From: Hyphomicrobium_A sp964405975
Lineage (GTDB): Bacteria; Pseudomonadota; Alphaproteobacteria; Rhizobiales; Hyphomicrobiaceae
Length of the DNA stretch: 47,358 nt
Assembly (NCBI GenBank): GCA_964405975.1
Contig: CAYOPW010000012.1
Location: 1-47,358, forward strand
Direction: 5' to 3'
The position numbers and the translations under genes are program-made. The notes under the pieces were generated by a model. That model was not told where the DNA came from. It did not search any database and was given only the letters and a program-made list of their open reading frames with translations. Shown here in pieces: positions 1 through 8,467 of this stretch. Position 1 is the first letter of the stretch; each line of letters starts with the position of its first letter.

Positions 1-369
1 GAAGGGTTGGCCCTGGACATGCGCCATTGCCTCCCCGACCATAAAGGTTGAGGAGGCATCATTGCGGCTGATGCCAGCCGCCACCGAAGGGGTTGTTAAG
101 CCCCGAGATCAGCAAACAGCCAATCCTGCGCGCAGTTTAGAGGTAAGTGGCGGCGTGGGAAAGGAGGGGGACGGTTGAGTACCGTCCCCGCTCCGCGTTC
201 TCCTTATCCCCTCGGGCGCCAAGCGCTGCGAGGCCGCAATCGCGTGCAACGTCATCCCCGCGTCATTCATGCGGAGCATGACGTCGTCATGACGCGCTGC
301 CATTCTTCGCATGAACGGCGGGGAGAGGGATAGGATGAGGGGGGCGACGAGTGATAGACTTTGCATGCG
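1..369. other. Stretch without a convincing gene
   Basis: No reading frame here has a recognisable protein, a good ribosome binding site or a family motif. A frame open from the left edge to about position 178 gives a proline- and alanine-containing peptide that I do not recognise, so the end of an upstream gene cannot be excluded. The reverse-strand frames look like noise. The region presumably carries the promoter for the small zinc-ribbon gene and mtnA, but I see no clear -35/-10 pair. Confidence 0.4.
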
Positions 370-606
370 ATGTCGCAACAAAGACTACCGGCAGACAGAG
401 TTGCAATTGCGCTGACGCGTATTGCGGCGTGGCGGACCGCGCCCGGCGATCCAGTGGCTTGCCCGGTGTGCGAGCGACCGGGGCTATCCATCGTCGATCA
501 ATCGGCAAGGCCTTTCGCGGAATGGTACGCACTCTCCTGCTCCGCTTGCGGCCTTGAGACCACGATCCACCTTCCCATGGCGCCTAGAATGCCCGGCGGT
601 GACTAA
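370..606 (+). CDS. Small zinc-ribbon-like protein upstream of mtnA
   Basis: A 78-residue protein with two CxxC pairs (CPVC near residue 31, CSAC near residue 57), the spacing of a small zinc ribbon that could bind one structural metal. It has no signal peptide or membrane segment. An in-frame TTG nine bases upstream is an alternative start; neither start has a strong Shine-Dalgarno sequence. Its stop lies three bases before the mtnA start, so the two are probably co-transcribed and translationally coupled. I do not recognise the family and the function is unknown. A link to methylthioadenosine salvage is only suggested by position. Confidence 0.55.
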   Translation: MSQQRLPADRVAIALTRIAAWRTAPGDPVACPVCERPGLSIVDQSARPFAEWYALSCSACGLETTIHLPMAPRMPGGD

Positions 607-609
607 ACC

Positions 610-1710
610 ATGAAGATCGACGGCAAAGCGTATCGCACGATCTGGCTCGCCCCCGACGGCTGGTCGGTCGAAATCATCGATCAGACGCGGTTGCCGCACG
701 AGCTGGTGGTCGCACAATTGAAATCGGCCGAGACGTGCGCACGCGCGATCCTCACCATGCAGGTGCGCGGCGCTCCTTTGATCGGCGCCACGGCGGCCTA
801 CGGGATGGCAATGGCGATACGCGAGGATGCCTCCGACGAAGCGATCGATCGCGCGATGGCCCATCTTGCCAAGCAGCGGCCAACGGCCATCAACTTGCGC
901 TGGGCCTTGGAAGAAATGCGCCGTGCCGTCCAGAACTTGCCGCGCGCCGAACGTGTCGCCGCCGCCTATAAGCGCGCCGCCGAGATCTGCGACGAGGACG
1001 TGGAGACCTGCCGCCGCATTGGCGAGCATGGGCTCCAAATTATCAAGGACATAGCAGCGAAGAAAAAGCCAGGCGAGCGGGTGGAGGTGCTGACGCACTG
1101 CAATGCGGGCTGGCTTGCGTGCGTCGATTGGGGAACCGCGACGTCGCCCATTTATCAGGCACACAACGCAGGAATCCCCGTGCACGTCTGGGTCGACGAG
1201 ACGCGCCCGCGCAATCAGGGCGCCTCACTCACGGCCTATGAGTTGGGTGGCCACGGTGTGCCCCATACGATCGTTGTCGATAACGCCGGCGGTCATCTTA
1301 TGCAGCACGGTGATGTCGACATGGTCATCGTCGGCACGGATCGCGTTGCAGCCAACGGAGACGTTGCCAACAAAATTGGTACATACCTCAAGGCGCTTGC
1401 GGCCAAAGACAACGACGTGCCGTTCTATGTAGCACTGCCGCATTCCACCATTGATTGGACGGTTGGCGCGGGAGCGGACATTCCCATCGAAGAACGCTCC
1501 TCTGATGAGATCTTGAAAATGCCGGGCCGCTTGCCCGATGGCTCGGTGGTGACGGTGGAGATTGCCGCTCCCGGCTCGCCGGCTGGCAATCCTGCTTTTG
1601 ACGTCACGCCAGCACGTCTTGTCACGGGCTTCATTACTGAGCGCGGTGTGTGCCCTGCCTCGCACGAGGGTTTGGTGTCGCTTTATCCTGAACGGCGTGA
1701 GACGAAATGA
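610..1710 (+). CDS. mtnA: Methylthioribose-1-phosphate isomerase
   Basis: Cytosolic enzyme converting 5-methylthioribose 1-phosphate to 5-methylthioribulose 1-phosphate in salvage of methylthioadenosine. The 366-residue length is normal for MtnA. Visible family motifs are RGAP at residues 53-56, the catalytic cysteine in THCNAG (Cys164), and the catalytic aspartate in GTDR (Asp244) followed by ANGDVANKIG. The MtnA family is homologous to the eIF2B alpha/beta/delta subunits, but the Cys/Asp pair marks this as the isomerase. The next gene is a class II aldolase rather than MtnB or MtnC, which points to a DHAP shunt rather than the full methionine salvage pathway. No mtnP or mtnK is in the window. 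Confidence 0.95.
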   Translation: MKIDGKAYRTIWLAPDGWSVEIIDQTRLPHELVVAQLKSAETCARAILTMQVRGAPLIGATAAYGMAMAIREDASDEAIDRAMAHLAKQRPTAINLRWALEEMRRAVQNLPRAERVAAAYKRAAEICDEDVETCRRIGEHGLQIIKDIAAKKKPGERVEVLTHCNAGWLACVDWGTATSPIYQAHNAGIPVHVWVDETRPRNQGASLTAYELGGHGVPHTIVVDNAGGHLMQHGDVDMVIVGTDRVAANGDVANKIGTYLKALAAKDNDVPFYVALPHSTIDWTVGAGADIPIEERSSDEILKMPGRLPDGSVVTVEIAAPGSPAGNPAFDVTPARLVTGFITERGVCPASHEGLVSLYPERRETK

Positions 1711-1870
1711 GCCTAGTCGCGGAAGTAGAATTATTCCTATAATACAGTAAGTTATCGGCTTTCAGCTCATCGGGCCCCGCGTTTATCATCCGCAAATGAA
1801 AGTCTGGCAGGTTTGGCGCTTTCCAGGGACACTATGGTGCGCGGCACAAGGCGAGGCGTGAGGAGTTGTT

Positions 1871-2587
1871 GTGGGCGCAAAGGGCAAAGGCAAAAAGGTC
1901 AAAAGTGCAAAGGCTAAGGCCTCGAAGGCCAAACGGGCAGAGGCCAAGGCACGCCGCGCTGTGATCGACACTGCGCTCACCATTAGCCAGACAGGTCTCT
2001 CACCTGGCCGCTCAGGCAATGTGTCGTCCCGCTGGAAGAACGGCATGCTCATCACGCCTACCGGGATGGCTTATGAGGATATTCGTCCGCGCGACATCGT
2101 TTTCGTCAATTCCAAGGGGCGCGTGCCGGCCAAGAAATCGCGCAAGCCGTCGAGCGAGTGGCGTTTCCACTTGGCGGCCTATCATGCGCGCGCCGATATG
2201 AATGCTGTCGTTCACGTACACTCACTTCATGCGACCGTGCTGGCGTGCGCGCATGAGAAAATCCCGGCCTTCCATTACATGGTGGCGATTGCGGGCGGGC
2301 GGGACATCCCACTCGTAGCATACGCCACGTTTGGGACTGAGGAGTTGGCAAAAGAGGTCGGCAAGGCCATGCGCAAGCGCGACGCCTGCCTGATGGCCAA
2401 TCACGGGCAGTTAGCAGTGGGCAAGTCGCTTGACGAGGCGTTGGAGCTTGCCAATGAAATTGAGGTTCTCGCCACGCAGTATTGCAAGGTACTGGAGCTG
2501 GGCGAGCCGCACTTACTCCCCGATGTGGAGATGAAACGCGTCCTGCAACGCTTCAAAAATTATGGCCAGTGTGCCCAAGACGATTGA
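1871..2587 (+). CDS. Class II aldolase, probable methylthioribulose-1-phosphate aldolase (Ald2-like)
   Basis: 238-residue class II aldolase/adducin protein of the L-fuculose-1-phosphate aldolase type. The phosphate-binding SGN is at residues 48-50, the catalytic glutamate in PSSE (Glu96), and metal-binding histidines in HVHS (His115, His117) and NHG (His178). The GTG start follows an AGGAG at about 1860. Residues 1-30 are an unusual lysine/alanine-rich extension before the catalytic fold. The pair mtnA-aldolase matches the DHAP shunt known from Rhodospirillum rubrum and some E. coli, where Ald2 splits 5-methylthioribulose 1-phosphate (or the deoxy analogue) into DHAP and an aldehyde. Plain fuculose-phosphate aldolase or an MtnB-like dehydratase remain possible; the neighbour favours the shunt. 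Confidence 0.8.
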   Translation: MGAKGKGKKVKSAKAKASKAKRAEAKARRAVIDTALTISQTGLSPGRSGNVSSRWKNGMLITPTGMAYEDIRPRDIVFVNSKGRVPAKKSRKPSSEWRFHLAAYHARADMNAVVHVHSLHATVLACAHEKIPAFHYMVAIAGGRDIPLVAYATFGTEELAKEVGKAMRKRDACLMANHGQLAVGKSLDEALELANEIEVLATQYCKVLELGEPHLLPDVEMKRVLQRFKNYGQCAQDD

Positions 2588-2681
2588 CCTTTTCCGCAAA
2601 GGGGCTGTTCAGTGAAGTTAATAGCAACCGACTGAAGAGTACGGCCTATCCCGATTCACAAGCACTTGATGGCCCATACTC

Positions 2682-3779
2682 TCAGTTTGCAAAGCGGAAG
2701 TGCATGACGTCGCCGTCCTTGACGACGTACTCCTTGCCTTCCAGGCGCATCTTGCCAGCATCCTTGGCGCCCGTTTCACCGCCGAGCCCGACATAATCGC
2801 CGTAGGCGATGGTTTCGGCACGAATGAATCCCTTCTCAAAGTCGGTGTGAATAACGCCGGCCGCCTGCGGCGCCTTGGTACCTCGCGTCACGGTCCAGGC
2901 GCGCGCTTCCTTAGGTCCAACGGTGAAATAGGTGACAAGGTCGAGTAGTGCATAGCCGGCGCGAATGAGCTTGTTGAGACCAGGCTCATCAAGGCCGAGA
3001 TCCTTGAGGAACTCAGCTCGCTCAGCGTCGGACAGCCCTGCGAGTTCTGCCTCAATCTTTGCTGAGATGACGACGCAGCCGGCGCCTTCGGTTTTCGCCT
3101 TCTCCTCAACGCCGCGCGAATGTGCGTTGCCCTTCGCGGCCGAAGTCTCATCGACGTTGCATACATAGAGCACAGGCTTTGCGGTCAACAGTTGTAGCGT
3201 GGCGTAAGCTGGTTCTTCTTCAGGGGAAAGCTCAGCGAGACGGGCCGGCTTGCCGTCGCGTAAGAGTGCAAGCGCCTTGTCGATGATGGCGACTTGCGCC
3301 TTTGCCTCATTATCGCCAGTGGTGGCTTTCTTCTCGACGTTGGCGCGGCGCTTTTCTAGGCCTTCCAGATCGGCCAGCATCAATTCCGTCTCGACTGTCT
3401 CGGCGTCGGCCGCAGGATCGATGCGCCCTTCCACGTGCGTGACGTCGCCGTCCTCAAAGCAGCGCAGTACGTAAGCAATGGCATCTACCTCGCGGATGTG
3501 ACCAAGGAACTGATTGCCGAGCCCCTCGCCCTTGGACGCCCCCTTCACCAAACCTGCGATGTCAACGAACGTGAGACGCGTCGGGATGACCTGTCCAGAC
3601 TTGGCAATTCCTGCCAACTTGATTAGCCGCTCGTCGGGCACGCCAACCTCTCCGACATTGGGCTCGATGGTACAAAAGGGATAGTTGGCGGCTTCCGCGG
3701 CCGCAGTTTGCGTCAGTGCGTTGAAGAGCGTTGACTTGCCGACATTCGGCAGGCCCACGATGCCGCATTTGAAACCCAT
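2682..3779 (-). CDS. ychF: Ribosome-associated ATPase YchF/OLA1
   Basis: 365-residue Obg-family P-loop protein. The G1 loop GLPNVGKST is at residues 9-17, and the usual NKxD specificity motif is replaced by the NxxE type seen in YchF (VCNVDET), which explains its preference for ATP. A C-terminal TGS-like domain ends in VMHFRFAN, as in other members. YchF binds ribosomes and dampens translation or oxidative-stress responses. The start ATG at 3779 has an AGGACGG-like ribosome site. With rplY and pth on the same strand it forms a gene group common in Hyphomicrobiales, although here a reductase-like gene and a short secreted-protein gene lie in between. Confidence 0.95.
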   Translation of the reverse strand: MGFKCGIVGLPNVGKSTLFNALTQTAAAEAANYPFCTIEPNVGEVGVPDERLIKLAGIAKSGQVIPTRLTFVDIAGLVKGASKGEGLGNQFLGHIREVDAIAYVLRCFEDGDVTHVEGRIDPAADAETVETELMLADLEGLEKRRANVEKKATTGDNEAKAQVAIIDKALALLRDGKPARLAELSPEEEPAYATLQLLTAKPVLYVCNVDETSAAKGNAHSRGVEEKAKTEGAGCVVISAKIEAELAGLSDAERAEFLKDLGLDEPGLNKLIRAGYALLDLVTYFTVGPKEARAWTVTRGTKAPQAAGVIHTDFEKGFIRAETIAYGDYVGLGGETGAKDAGKMRLEGKEYVVKDGDVMHFRFAN

Positions 3780-4007
3780 ATTGCCGTCCTGAATGGAAAG
3801 TTGGGGAAGGGGGACGATCGGCCATCGCTGCGATTGCCCGGGAGTGCCAGATGCCTAGGCTGTTCGGGGCGTGTTGTGAAGTCCGTCGTTGCCGCACGGG
3901 GTGAAGGCGGCTGGTCTATCCACCCATGCGAATGGCCAATTTTGACCCCACAGTTTCGCTACTACGCTTTTAAACCGGATTTGGCCCCGCGCTGGAGAAA
4001 AAAGATC

Positions 4008-4403
4008 ATGCGAATTGCAATGCAGATGTGCGTTCTCATAGCAGCCCTTTCCTTCGCTGGCGTCGCCAGCGCTGGCGTCGAGGGCGAAGCGGCGGGCTCG
4101 GTTAGCCTTTCGCCCCAAGAGGCAGGCGCACGGTATGGACAGGCGCTGGGGGCGGGGCGGCTTTGCAAGGGGTTTAAGGTCTTGCCAGGGGCTGAAGAAC
4201 TTGCAGCGACCTTCAAGGGTGAAGAGCTTGCAACTTTCAAACGAGCAGCCGCGCGTGTGGTCCAGGCGTGGCAGAGCACGACGGACTGCCAGGACGGTCC
4301 CAACATATGCATGCGCTCTCATATGGCGAGCTGCCATGAAGCGATGCGAGAAATTGGCCCGAAGGGCGTTCGCTACCCGGGCTTGATTGGCTCCGGCCCC
4401 TAA
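4008..4403 (+). CDS. Secreted hypothetical protein with four mature cysteines
   Basis: 131-residue protein. An N-terminal signal peptide (basic start, then a hydrophobic stretch ending in ASA near residue 23) predicts export to the periplasm. The mature part is helical-looking and has four cysteines, which could form two disulfides: one in RLCKGF, one in TDCQDG, and two in ICMRSHMASC. The start was chosen at the ATG preceded by GGAG about ten bases upstream; longer in-frame extensions lack a ribosome site and would bury the signal peptide. I do not recognise the family. It lies between divergent ychF and a convergent reductase-like gene, so it is probably a single-gene transcript. Confidence 0.7.
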   Translation: MRIAMQMCVLIAALSFAGVASAGVEGEAAGSVSLSPQEAGARYGQALGAGRLCKGFKVLPGAEELAATFKGEELATFKRAAARVVQAWQSTTDCQDGPNICMRSHMASCHEAMREIGPKGVRYPGLIGSGP

Positions 4404-4416
4404 CCTGTGCGCGCGG

Positions 4417-5082
4417 CTAGGCTGCAAGCTCTTGAATGGTATCTGATGAGACGATATGCACGCCCGGTTCGCTCATCTTCGCGCAGATCAGCATCGCTTT
4501 GGCCACTGTCTCAGTGCGCACGGACCGGTACTTTTTGAACGGACCAATCATAATCGGGCCGAGTACCGCGAGTGCTGCGTTGCCTACTTCTTCGGCAAGA
4601 CGGAAATCATCCCGCTCACCTCGTAAAAGTGACGGTCGCATAATATAGGCTGAGCGCACGCCAGAGCTGGAGACACCATCTTCCATCTCGCCTTTGGTCC
4701 GCATGTAGGGACTTGGCAACTTGGAGCTTGCTCCAACGGCACTGACCGTGACGAATGTTCCCGCTTGGTGGGCTGCGGCCCACTTCGCAAGGCCGACGGG
4801 AATGTCGCGATCCACGTGTTGAAATTCCTTCAGCGATCCGGCCTTTTTTTGTGTTGTGCCAACGCAGCAGAAGACATCCTCGACGGGTTCTTCGACGGGC
4901 AGCGTAGAGAGACTGCGAAAGTCGAACAGGCGTTCGTCTACCTTGTCGAGATTGGCGAACGGCGTTGCCTTGCGATGCAGAATAATGAGCTTTGCGTAGC
5001 GCTCTGAGGCAACGATAAGTGGCGTAAGCTTGCGCCCGATCGCGCCCGTTGCGCCGACGATGATGGCCGTTTGTCTCGACAT
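4417..5082 (-). CDS. NAD(P)-binding Rossmann protein, HTATIP2-like
   Basis: 221-residue atypical short-chain dehydrogenase-like protein. The N-terminal GATGAIGRKL is a GxxGxxG dinucleotide site; further signatures are CCVGTTQKKAGS and an SAVGASS segment in place of the classical Ser-Tyr-Lys site, followed by SPYMRTKGEME. This arrangement is typical of the HTATIP2/oxidoreductase branch (NAD(P)H-binding family) whose substrates are mostly unknown. The start ATG at 5082 has AGGAGACA upstream. The stop lies 13 bases from the convergent secreted-protein gene. A role in quinone or aldehyde reduction would be a guess. Confidence 0.8.
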   Translation of the reverse strand: MSRQTAIIVGATGAIGRKLTPLIVASERYAKLIILHRKATPFANLDKVDERLFDFRSLSTLPVEEPVEDVFCCVGTTQKKAGSLKEFQHVDRDIPVGLAKWAAAHQAGTFVTVSAVGASSKLPSPYMRTKGEMEDGVSSSGVRSAYIMRPSLLRGERDDFRLAEEVGNAALAVLGPIMIGPFKKYRSVRTETVAKAMLICAKMSEPGVHIVSSDTIQELAA

Positions 5083-5197
5083 GTTCTGTCTCCTTAAGCG
5101 AAGACTAACGGCCGCCGCGGTTAGCGTCCATGCGTTCTCGCCCGCACAGACAACGCAATAGGTGCTCGTGGTGGCATTGGCAGTGCGATCATCGTCA

Positions 5198-5923
5198 TCA
5201 CTCTTTGCCGGGCCGCCCGGTCAGCCACTTCTTTAGCGCGCCGGCAAGCGAGCCCCCGCCCTCTCCGTGCTGAGGCTGCGTGGGTGCAGATTTTGGCGTG
5301 CGCGCCTTTGTGCTTGGCGCTGCTGAGGGCGCTTCGCTCTCGCTCGCTGCTTCTTGCTCACGGATGAGGCGGGCGACATGGGATAAGAAGCGATCGCTCT
5401 CACCCCGCGCAAGAAAGCGAGCGGATTCGGCGATGGCATCAAGCAGCGGGTCGAGCCACTCGTATTCTACTTTGGCAAAGTCATGCAGTACGTAGTGCGG
5501 CACCACCTCTTTGACTCCGGGGTGGCCGACGCCAATGCGCACACGCTTATAGTCGTTCCCGATATGGGCCGTGATGGAGCGCAGCCCGTTGTGGCCGGCA
5601 TTACCGCCACCCGTTTTCACTTTCAATTTGCTGGGCGCCAGGTCAATCTCGTCGTGAAAGACGTAGATGTCGCCGACCGGGATCTTGAGGAAGCGATGGG
5701 CTTCACCGACGGCCCGTCCGCTGTCGTTCATGTAGGTTGTGGGTTTTAGCAGCAGAACACGTTCCCCGCCGAAGTTGCCCTCGACGGTTTGGCCCTGGAA
5801 GCGGCGGCGCCACGCGCCTAAATCGAGACGCTCTGCGATACGCTCGACGGCCATGAAGCCGACGTTATGGCGATGGCGGGCATGCTTGGCGCCCGGGTTT
5901 CCCAGACCGACGAATAGCTTCAT
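5198..5923 (-). CDS. pth: Peptidyl-tRNA hydrolase
   Basis: Cytosolic enzyme that releases peptides from peptidyl-tRNA dropped by ribosomes. The core carries GLGNPG (Asn9), catalytic His19 in RHNVGF, Asn66 in YMND, Asp91 in FHDEID and Asn112 in GHNG. At 241 residues it is about 45 longer than the E. coli enzyme: after residue 190 comes a Ser/Ala/Pro/Lys-rich tail ending in a basic helix (LKKWLTGRPGKE), as often seen in alphaproteobacterial Pth. It lies 69 bases downstream of rplY on the same strand and is probably co-transcribed with it. Confidence 0.95.
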   Translation of the reverse strand: MKLFVGLGNPGAKHARHRHNVGFMAVERIAERLDLGAWRRRFQGQTVEGNFGGERVLLLKPTTYMNDSGRAVGEAHRFLKIPVGDIYVFHDEIDLAPSKLKVKTGGGNAGHNGLRSITAHIGNDYKRVRIGVGHPGVKEVVPHYVLHDFAKVEYEWLDPLLDAIAESARFLARGESDRFLSHVARLIREQEAASESEAPSAAPSTKARTPKSAPTQPQHGEGGGSLAGALKKWLTGRPGKE

Positions 5924-5992
5924 GGGCGCGGCCCTAAAGACGAAGTCTGAAAGCGCGGCGCGTTATCAAAACACCGCCGCGCCAGATTCGTC

Positions 5993-6709
5993 CTACTTCT
6001 TCTTCTCGTCGCCGCCCTTGGCATCTGCTGCCTTGGCGTCACTGCCGGCAGCCTTGGCATCGCCGGCCGCCGTGGCAGCCTCCTCGCCGGCCGCCGCTGG
6101 TGCTGCGCCTTCTTCCGGTGCTGCTGCCACTACTTCTTCCTCCTGCTTCAACCGCCCGGCGATCGTCGCGATCGTGAAGTCGCGTCCCTTAATGGTCGGC
6201 GTCACGTCTTCGGGTAGGGTGATGGAAGAAATGTGAATAGAGCGGCCGATCTCCAATCCATCGAGGTCGACCTCGAAGTGGGGTGGAATCTTGTCGTAAG
6301 GGCAGGTGACCTCAATCTCGTGGCGCACGATGTTGAGCACACCGCCGCGCTTCAGACCCGGCGACTGCCCTTCCTTGATGAAGCGCACGGGTACTTGCAC
6401 GCGGATGAGGCCTTCTTTGCCAATGCGCAGGAAGTCGACGTGGATCGGCTTGTCCTTCACAGGATCGACCTGAAGATCGCGTGGAATGACGCGGTTCTTT
6501 TTGCCCTCAACGTCGATCTCGAAGACTGTGGAAGTGAAATGCCCTTTCAGCACCTGCTTCCAAAGCTCGTTGTAGTCGAGCGCGATTGTTTCGGGTGGTT
6601 GGCCATCGCCATAAATTACAGCGGGCACTTTCCCTTCGCGGCGAGCTTGGCGTGAGGCCCCCTTGCCTGCACGCGGGCGCGCCGTGGCTTTGAGCTCTGT
6701 CTGAGCCAT
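5993..6709 (-). CDS. rplY: 50S ribosomal protein L25, long Ctc form
   Basis: 238-residue bL25 of the TL5/Ctc type: an N-terminal 5S rRNA-binding L25 domain (about residues 5-95, with RPRAGKGASRQARREGKVPA near the start) and a C-terminal beta domain (about 100-190), then a 45-residue Ala/Glu/Lys low-complexity tail ending in DEKKK. Ctc proteins bind 5S rRNA in the central protuberance and are linked to stress. The leader contains a terminator-like hairpin about 16-41 bases before the ATG (separate entry), so expression may be attenuated. It heads the rplY-pth group. Confidence 0.95.
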   Translation of the reverse strand: MAQTELKATARPRAGKGASRQARREGKVPAVIYGDGQPPETIALDYNELWKQVLKGHFTSTVFEIDVEGKKNRVIPRDLQVDPVKDKPIHVDFLRIGKEGLIRVQVPVRFIKEGQSPGLKRGGVLNIVRHEIEVTCPYDKIPPHFEVDLDGLEIGRSIHISSITLPEDVTPTIKGRDFTIATIAGRLKQEEEVVAAAPEEGAAPAAAGEEAATAAGDAKAAGSDAKAADAKGGDEKKK

Positions 6710-6724
6710 GGCTATAATTCTCCA

Positions 6725-6750
6725 ACAAAAAAGGGGCCAATGCGGCCCTT
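6725..6750 (-). promoter_or_regulatory. Terminator-like hairpin in the rplY leader (candidate attenuator)
   Basis: Read on the minus strand this is AAGGGCC, a short loop, GGCCCC, then seven T residues, the layout of an intrinsic terminator. It ends 16 bases before the rplY ATG. No minus-strand gene ends upstream: the neighbour at 6934 is divergent. A terminator here is therefore expected to act on the rplY transcript itself. The structure is visible in the sequence; the attenuation role is inference. Confidence 0.55.
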
Positions 6751-6933
6751 AATACCCGCTTACGGCCTCCAAGGGTGCCGGGCGGCGTCTCATGCCTTTT
6801 GCTTGAGATCGCGGGGTTATAGCTGCCGATCGGGGGCTTGGCAATCGGCTCGAATTTGCGCCTAACGGAGCTGAACACGTTGATTGCGGTGGAATATTGT
6901 AAGATTCAGGCTCTGTCGGAGTGGCCCCAATAA

Positions 6934-7362
6934 GTGGACGAGCGCTTAGTGATGGTTGGAAAAACTGGAAGGCGCCGCCCGGCGCGCGAACAGGACAGTA
7001 TGATCATTGAGGCGCTGCGCGGTGTGGGCCAGCCGGTGAGTGCTTACGAGCTGATCGAGTGCCTGCGTGACAAGGCTGTTTTGGCCCCTCAGACCGTCTA
7101 TCGTTCACTCGACCGGCTGATTGCCGATGGGCAGGCGCATAGGCTGGAATCCCTCAATGCGTTTATCGCGTGCCGTCACCCCGCTCACCGGGGCGCGGCT
7201 ATATTTGCCATTTGCGATGAATGTTCTTCGGTCACCGAGTTCAATGAAGCAGACGCTGTGAACTCTCTGGCGGCGTGGGCCAAGAAAGCCAAGTTTGACG
7301 TCCGCCAGATGACTTTGGAACTGCGCGGGCGCTGCAGGTCTTGCTCAAGATCTGCGAATTAG
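6934..7362 (+). CDS. Fur-family regulator, Zur-like
   Basis: 142-residue metalloregulator of the Fur superfamily. A winged helix occupies about residues 20-85 (PQTVYRSLDRLIADGQ is the recognition region). The dimerisation domain has the structural zinc cysteines in CDEC and CRSC, plus HPAHR before them. The layout of the middle (CRHPAHRGAAIFAICDEC) and end (ELRGRCRSC) resembles zinc-sensing Zur more than Fur or PerR, so control of zinc uptake is the likely job. The GTG at 6934 is taken as start; an ATG at 6952 is equally plausible. It is divergent from rplY and converges with prs. No zinc transporter is adjacent. Confidence 0.8.
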   Translation: MDERLVMVGKTGRRRPAREQDSMIIEALRGVGQPVSAYELIECLRDKAVLAPQTVYRSLDRLIADGQAHRLESLNAFIACRHPAHRGAAIFAICDECSSVTEFNEADAVNSLAAWAKKAKFDVRQMTLELRGRCRSCSRSAN

Positions 7363-7372
7363 ACCAACGCGC

Positions 7373-8350
<978 letters not shown>

Positions 8351-8390
8351 TCTCGCCTCCACGACGGTTCGCACCGGGCTTCTAGCAAGC

Positions 8391-8419
8391 GGGCCCCCGT
8401 CTGTAAACGGCGGGGGCCC
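8391..8419. other. GC-rich hairpin between the lipoprotein gene and prs
   Basis: A perfect nine-base inverted repeat (GGGCCCCCG at 8391-8399 and its complement at 8411-8419) surrounds an 11-base loop. It sits after the lipoprotein stop and before the prs start, both on the minus strand. There is no T run on that strand, so it may be a weak terminator for the lipoprotein gene or a structured prs leader. Confidence 0.5.
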
Positions 8420-8467
8420 GGGTTTCATTTCGATTGATGAAAACGCGTACTTAAACGACGTACGCGC

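Noticed and set aside
484..1185. 233-residue reverse-strand frame over mtnA
   Set aside because: It is antisense to a certain mtnA gene, with no family motif and no ribosome site; a typical shadow frame in GC-rich DNA.
3801..4007. 69-residue extension of the secreted protein at 4008
   Set aside because: It lacks a ribosome site and would move the signal peptide inside the protein.
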